A stretch of DNA of 64,000 bases. Source: Cheiracanthium punctorium (Eukaryota > Arthropoda > Arachnida > Araneae > Cheiracanthiidae). Under the pieces are notes generated by a model. That model worked only from the letters and a program-made list of their open reading frames with translations. It was not told the DNA's origin and did not search any database. Location of the stretch: contig JAWZYV010002577.1 in NCBI GenBank assembly GCA_038373885.1, forward strand, positions 62,001 through 126,000, given 5' to 3'. Below, in pieces: positions 58,700 through 64,000 of this stretch. A program made the translations under genes and the position numbers. Position 1 is the stretch's first letter; each line of letters begins with the position of its first letter.

Positions 58700-59741
58700 A
58701 TTGAAACTTGTGCATAACTCCCAGAGACCCATGACTGCAAAGCTCGCCAAAGTACGGGGATTTTTTAGGTTGGCGAGAGTGGGTGCGTTAAAATAGGAAT
58801 CAACTCTTTCTTGTACCATAAAACACATATTTGGAATCGAAATCTATCTTAAAATCGCCTACTGAAACTGTTTTACAATCTTCGCCAGGCATATTCTTCC
58901 TGTAGGCATATTCCAACTATACCGCAAAGACATTTTAAATGCTGTTTGGAATGGGCATCATAATCCACGAGTGTACCGTGTTCTCCTTTCTTGTTCCACA
59001 GAGCACTTCTTCGGAATAGAAATCTAAATTAAAATCGCCTAATAAAACTCTTTTACAATATATACGCCAGGCGTTTTCTAAGTATACGCGAAATATATTT
59101 ATAATAAATTGTCCCGTTTTGGCACCACATTTAGCGATAAATTATAAAAAATTGCAAACCTTGTGCGACTTTCAACATTTTATTAACGCCCCCCCCCTCT
59201 CCACATTATCTGGCAAACACATTTGAAAAGTGACTCGACACGCTAATGTCTACACAGAAATCCTGATTTAAAAATATTGATTGATCTGGAAATTAATAGC
59301 ACTCTGGGGCTAAACATTTTGGGGTGGTCCGCCCTTACGACTTAGGGGTATGATACATAGTTAAAAACCTATTCTCAGACCTAACGAATATACATAGAAA
59401 ATTTCATTAAAATTGGTCGAGTGGTTTCGGAGGAGTTAGGTGACTAACACTGTGACAGGAGAATTTTATATATTAGATTAGATGTAAAAAAGCTAGCTTT
59501 TTACCCACCAATTATTTTGTTGCAAGTCCTAGCATCACATCAGTACGTTTATTTTCCCGATGAATCGCTTTTTAAAATCCGTTTCAAGGAGTATGCTCAA
59601 CAAAGGAGACATTTTTCACGAGCCCGAGCCCGAAAGCAATCGTGAATTACAGGGCCCGAGCCCGGTTCGGGCCCGTGCTCGGGCTCATCTCTAATGCCTA
59701 CCCGCTTTGGGTGACCTACCCGTTTTGGGCCACTCTCCCCT

Positions 59742-60294
59742 ATATGTCTAATTGTCTCTGGTATTGGAGATCTAAGATTTTTAGCAGCTTTACAGCATTA
59801 TTTTTAAAGGGAGGAGAGGAAAACACTAGATCAGGGATGGCCAATGCTTGGCGCATTGGATTATTTCACTTGGTCCATCGCATTCTCATGCTTACTTAAT
59901 ATTATTTCATTTTGCGATTCTCATTCTTGCAATTACTCATTGTTTTGAGACAAACTGAAGACTTTCGAAATACGCAATTTCGTCATCGGAAATGGTTTAT
60001 TTCTTATAATTTATGATGCTATGTCAAAAGGAGGCATTTGTATATTTTAAAATACACTCATAAAAAATCGAACAATCTCTGATCCTTTACTAAATATTTG
60101 AAGAATTAATTCTAGAATTGTTTTTCTTAGAACAACAATTCCAATCTCATGTTCGTACATTATTAAGCCCCCACCTCCCGCGCCCTCATACTAAGGCCTA
60201 CCACGTATTCTTTTTTTCCAACTCAACCCGTGAACTCGATCCTTTGAAGCGTAAACAGTTTCACATCAATATAGAAGACCGACTGGATCGACTG
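59742..60294. other. Intergenic, unrecognised
   Basis: No gene or clear repeat identified. Confidence 0.4.
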
Positions 60295-60527
60295 CCCAAC
60301 GCTGGAAAAGTGCAGCCGTTGCCATCGATCCATTTAAGTACCAACAACATGGCGGCCAATCGCATCGCCCATCTGGCGCCACAGAGCTACAGAAGTTTTC
60401 TGAAACGCAGCCGGCTGAGTCAGAAAACTTTTTAGCTTTGTGGCGCCAGATGGGTTATTCTATCGACCGTCCTGTTGTTGGTAATTTAATGGATCGATGG
60501 CAACGGCTGCACTTTTTCAGCGTTGGG
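60295..60527. repeat. Foldback element with ~110-bp arms
   Basis: CCCAACGCTG at 60295 and its reverse complement at 60527 are the outer ends. The arms share GTGCAGCCGTTGCCATCGAT, CCATCTGGCGCCACA and AGTTTTCTGA as near-perfect inverted copies. No coding function; the open frames across it are by-products. Confidence 0.88.
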
Positions 60528-61004
60528 TCTATTTAACCATATTTTTTTGTGACTAGCAGTGAAAACGTTGAAATAAGGTGGTTTCACGGCGCAACCACTG
60601 CGCGCCAAAGGTTTATGGAAGAAAATTTTTGCTTCAGTCGCATGGCGTGGCGCACCTGAATTCCTCTCTGTAAAAATTTGGCGCATGATGCGCAAAAGGT
60701 TAGCCATTACTGTATTAGATGGTCTAAATCTAATAAGAAATTTCTGTTCCAGTAATGACTTTTCAAGGTTAGATAGATTTCTCAAACACTCATTATAAAT
60801 ATATTTGTTTATAGATAACATTTTTTTGAACTTCTGTATTATACAGGATGTCCCTAAAAGGTGGGAACGGGCTTTGATTTTTTACCTGTTTAGAGATAAG
60901 TGGGCAGTTTTTTATGAAAAAAAAATGTTCAAAATAAGGTCGGAAATAAAACTCCATTAAGAAAAAAATTATCTCGTTAATTTTCAAAAAGTTACACTTC
61001 TTAA

Positions 61005-61276
61005 CCCATTTATGCCTAGTGTCCCTTTTTTGGGACGGCATTTTCGCTATTAGTCGAAAACTTTATTTATTTTTCCTAGCCTTTATTCATGAGTATTGAG
61101 CCTCAACTCTACAAAATATTTTAACATGACCAAGTAGGATGCTGATATTTCGATTTTTATGCATAATGATTTTAAAAGAAATCACCCCTTGTTCAAGAAT
61201 TTGACATCAGAAATTTATCTATTATTTCTGTTATCAGTAAAAAAGAAAGTCGCAAAAATATCCAGGCACAAATGGG
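61005..61276. mobile_element. piggyBac-type MITE (272 bp) with TTAA duplication
   Basis: TTAA lies on both sides (61001-61004 and 61277-61280). The termini are CCCATTTATGCCT and, reverse-complemented, CCCATTTGTGCCT. Copy 1 of the host MITE lacks the insertion. No transposase. Confidence 0.92.
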
Positions 61277-61533
61277 TTAAATATGTATACGACTCCTGTA
61301 CAAAAAATTCTCAATTAATAAAATTTGCCCCATACACTATTGAGGTGCCTAAAAACTATCGGAGTTATGAAGATAAGTTTACGCTGACTTCGCTTAACTA
61401 GTTTTCAGTAGCCCTCGAAGGAAATAGAACGAAGGGAACATCGAATGATCGCATTTCAGGGGTCGTACAGAAATTACGAAAGACAATTTTTTTCCATTCT
61501 AGCAATAAACTTTTACATTTAAATTCATGTATA

Positions 61534-61758
61534 CAGGGTTCCTGGAATCCTGGATTTGAATTGGTACGAATCCTGGATTTGATAAAATTCCGAGGTTCTG
61601 AAATATTTTCCTGAAATGGTCTGATATTTTAAAAGTGGTTCTTTTTTTAATATAAAATACGAAAAGCCGCTTTCTTGAATATTTTAAACAGTAGGACGTT
61701 CTAGGACAACTTTTCAAAAGTTCGGAATTTTATCAGGGAATTAATTGTTCGAACCCTG
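61534..61758. mobile_element. Small hAT-like insertion (225 bp)
   Basis: Termini CAGGGTTC and, reverse-complemented, CAGGGTTCG. The flanks CATGTATA and ACTGTATA match in six of eight positions, and copy 1 of the host MITE shows the empty site near 17703. Confidence 0.7.
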
Positions 61759-62049
61759 ACTGTATAGCCCCGATCATCTTTGTTAAAAAATTTTTTGAGA
61801 CGTTTTAAGATGAAAGACGGAAACCTTGTACATCGCATCTTTAGTGTATGGGGAATATGTTACTAACTAGGAATTATTTTGTACTGGGGTCATGTAAAAA
61901 TTAAAAATGTGTTTGAAAATTAACGAGAGGAATTTTTCAGACTTTAACGAAATCTTATTTCAGGCCTTATTTTGAACTTTTTTTTCATTTACGTTGCCCA
62001 CTTATCTCTGAAGAATTAAAGTCCGATACGACCTTTTTGGGACACCCTG

Positions 62050-63026
62050 TATAGTACTAAAATGTGTAAGATGAGTATAGCTGCAGTTGTTTTAATGCTT
62101 GTTTCATTGCATTTGGTTCTATATATGTTAGCATTTAGTTAATGTGGATTATATAAAGAGTAACTTAATGAGTTTTAACCTGTTCGTTCCCATCGCTGTA
62201 AAGAATGGGATATTCAGAATAATGTGGGGATGCAGTGCTGGGTACAAACTGGTATATCTCCTGCAGTTATGTGACTATCACACTGATGGGGCAATCACAT
62301 TAAAATGACTAAAATTTAGAATTTTTTTTCACCCTGGGCAATTGCCATTTTGGTTGCACTAGCCCTGCGTACCCTTACTATGCAATTTTGCTTACAAAGC
62401 GAATCACAATCAGGTACCACGGATTATGTGTTAGTTAGATTGAGTAGTAAGTAATAGCAACAAATCTGACATTTCTTCTTCTTTTCTTATTGTTTAAAAA
62501 ACCCCGTAAGATTACGTTTTTTTATATGCCGTTTCTATGCAAATAATCTTTATTTCCGACGTCATTGTAAGCTATAATATTACTCAGTTAGAAAATTAAC
62601 TGGGTGAACTGAGTGGGATTTCTTTTGCGGCAGCCATAAACGTGACGTCATACACTAAAATTGCTCGAGATTGGCAGACTTTAAAATATTTACGTCCAAT
62701 CAAAGTAAATTTGCAGTTTGTGCGATTCTGACTAGCTCCTCGATACTTAACAGTTTGAAATTTTTAACGAGATTAATAAATATACTATTTTCCTCTGATG
62801 AACCATGGAAGATTTAAATATTTTAATTGAGCATTTTAGATTCTGCATGAGTTGTTTTTGTTTACAGACATGAGCACTCTCGTTTTAATTGTTTTAGTTG
62901 TTTTAATGACAACGTCAGAATTTTGTAATGGCAAAATAGATTTGTTATGATAATGTGGAAATCCAATGTAGTTTCTTTAGAATCTGAAAAGTTGGATATA
63001 TCTGATTTATTAAATGCAAATGAAAG
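62050..63026. other. Intergenic; possible promoter-like patch
   Basis: A TGACGTCA palindrome at 62643-62650 and a short open frame starting with CCATGG at about 62804 (MEDLNILIEHFRF...) are the only marks. I cannot show that they are functional. Confidence 0.3.
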
Positions 63027-63268
63027 CCTCACCATGGCACAATGGTTATGTCACTGGAAATGGTAGACGGGCGAAGTGTGAAGGTCCTGAATTCGGGTCC
63101 CATCGCGCGTCCGTCTACCTAACCGTTCGGAGTTTTCCGTGGTTTTCTCCGAAACTTAGCGTAAATACGGGTTAGGACACCTTAGAAAGACCCCCCACGG
63201 AGGGCACTCCACCCATCGGCCAGGAGCCTACGCGTAGCTAATCGGCCGTAATCCCACAAACAAAATAA
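63027..63268 (+). repeat. tRNA-derived SINE, copy B
   Basis: The tRNA-like head has an A-box-like TGGCACAATGGTTA and B-box-like GGTCCTGAATTCGGGTCCC. The body GGAGTTTTCCGTGGTTTTCT, CGTAAATACGGGTTAGGACA and ACGGAGGGCACTCCACCC matches copy A and ends in an AT-rich AAACAAAATAAATGC tail. Confidence 0.85.
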
Positions 63269-64000
63269 ATGCAAATGAGCAATTCTGAATATTTGAACAA
63301 TTTGGGTGTGCGTGTTAAAAATATAAGCATTTTCATTCTTAGCATTGTAATTTTTAAAAATTCCGTGTGCGTACTGTGGCACATCTTTTAAAGGCCTGTT
63401 CAGACGGCAATGCACACAGAAATTTGCGATCGAATGTTTCCAATTCCAGCTTTCTTCATTATGCCTTTAAAATCCAGAAGAACATGATTGACCTGTAGGC
63501 TTTTATAATTAATTTTTTTTGGAAGTTTTTGAAGAACAAGATCACTCTACCCCCTTTTTTGAGATAAGCTGTGGTTTAAAGTGTAAAATCTCGCTGTAAT
63601 ATTAGGTATATACCGGAAAGTATTGCTCTTTTTTACATAAAAATCAAACAAATAAAATTTCAGCAAGTTTTGAATTACAAACAAGCTGTGCCTTAAGCAT
63701 AGGATTTGTCATATTTTTTATATTTTAAAGCAAGAATTTTATAGATAATAGATTTTTTTTTTTTCATGAAAAATGGTCACCCTCTATCTTTTTCCCCGTT
63801 TACCCTCCTTGGAGGATGATATTCAAAATGTTCTGAAATCGTCTTTTAGGTATTCGTGAGTGTTGTACAGAGGGTGTTTACACATTTTTAGAACGATTTC
63901 GGGGCCATTTAATTAATGTTTAAAATGTAAAGACTATTTTTTTAAATGTTCGATCTGATAGCCTTTTTTTCTGGACTATAAGTCTGCATCGTGATTTCCA
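63269..64000. other. AT-rich right edge
   Basis: No gene, repeat family or regulatory site that I can support. Confidence 0.5.

Larger units (their letters stand above)
56341..59477 (-). mobile_element. Helentron/Helitron-like element with internal tandem units (3.1 kb)
   Basis: Minus-strand start TCTAATATATAAAATTCTCC after an A at 59478, followed by CTCCTCCGAAACCACTCGAC, a sequence type common at such elements' 5' ends. The 3' end reads GTTTGCCGGGTCAGCTAG at 56341 and is followed by T. Inside are three tandem units of about 730 bp (starting near 56969, 58079 and 58811), two of which carry a GGTACTTA MITE. No replicase or helicase frame. Confidence 0.75.
50204..59693. mobile_element. 9.5-kb hAT-like composite element with perfect 8-bp TSD
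   Basis: ATGCCTAC is duplicated exactly at 50196-50203 and 59694-59701. Both termini read TAGAGATGAG (right end reverse-complemented), resembling Ac-type hAT ends. Clusters of GCCCGAGCCCGA-type subterminal repeats follow at both sides (50225-50300 and 59618-59685). The interior holds a complete Tc1-type element, a broken multicopy gene copy and two Helentron-like elements. No recognisable hAT transposase is seen. Either a small non-autonomous element grew by nested insertions, or the multicopy gene was original cargo. Confidence 0.85.
49319..59741. mobile_element. Small inverted-repeat element split by the 9.5-kb insertion
   Basis: The ends AGGGGAGAGTGGCTTAAAGC and, reverse-complemented from 59741, AGGGGAGAGTGGCCCAAAAC are inverted. 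Removing 50204-59701 leaves about 925 bp. Sub-repeats of AAAGCGGGTA/AAAGCGAGTA lie inside. Superfamily not assigned. Confidence 0.7.
60844..62049. mobile_element. MITE of the CAGGGTGTCCC family, copy 2, with two nested insertions
   Basis: Ends CAGGATGTCCCTAAAAGG and, reverse-complemented, CAGGGTGTCCCAAAAAGG, flanked by TA on both sides. The interior aligns with copy 1 at 17284-17965 except for inserts at 61005-61276 and 61534-61758. Without them it is about 700 bp and self-complementary. Confidence 0.88.

Noticed and set aside
60118..60821. Frames of 105 and 111 codons on opposite strands
   Set aside because: They run through the foldback element and owe their similarity (PNAGKVQPLPSIH and PNAEKVQPLPSIH) to its inverted arms.
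1..64000. CRISPR arrays, operons, riboswitches or prokaryotic origins
   Set aside because: Spliced genes and eukaryotic transposons throughout; no evenly spaced direct repeats with unique spacers were found.

Overview
This is animal genomic DNA. It is AT-rich and intron-rich, and most of its length is decayed or nested transposable elements. The host genes, the Penelope, Helentron and Tc1 elements and the arthropod-type SINEs point to an arthropod. A chelicerate such as a spider is my guess, but the sequence alone does not prove the clade.

Two host genes are clear. (1) On the minus strand, from about 41.8 kb down to 8.1 kb, lies a B3GLCT-like beta-1,3-glucosyltransferase (GT31 family). I reconstructed it by hand as 12 exons with matching splice phases, giving 433 codons plus stop. 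Only the very short first exon is doubtful. The protein should act in the ER lumen, adding glucose to O-fucose on thrombospondin type-1 repeats, and it ends in a KDEL-like HNEL. (2) On the plus strand at 42,506-44,173 lies a complete intronless gene for the selenocysteine-specific elongation factor eEFSec (555 aa). The two start codons are about 0.7 kb apart and diverge, so the spacer is probably a shared promoter. Nothing suggests a common pathway.

Layout. 1-5.3 kb: three same-strand Penelope (PLE) fragments, a THAP-domain fragment and a broken P-element/THAP9-type transposase. 5.3-8.1 kb: unrecognised AT-rich DNA with one promoter-like patch. 8.1-41.8 kb: B3GLCT, its introns filled with SINE, mariner-type and foldback MITEs, a second PLE copy, two Helentron-like elements (one split by a 3.3-kb hAT-like element), a tandem duplication carrying a small hAT-like insertion, a 1.9-kb hAT-like element and relics of two uncharacterised multicopy gene families. 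41.8-44.3 kb: promoter and eEFSec. 44.4-49.3 kb: pogo/Tigger-like and other MITEs, with a perfect 44-bp hairpin. 49.3-59.7 kb: nested elements. A MITE is split by a 9.5-kb hAT-like element with a perfect 8-bp target duplication. That element contains an intact Tc1-type transposon, a broken copy of a multicopy arthropod gene, and two Helentron-like elements joined end to end. 59.7-64 kb: foldback elements, a MITE holding two further insertions, and a SINE.

The most striking observations are the 9.5-kb composite element, the abutting Helentrons, the intact Tc1 element, the intronless eEFSec head-to-head with a 34-kb split gene, and the 44-bp perfect hairpin.
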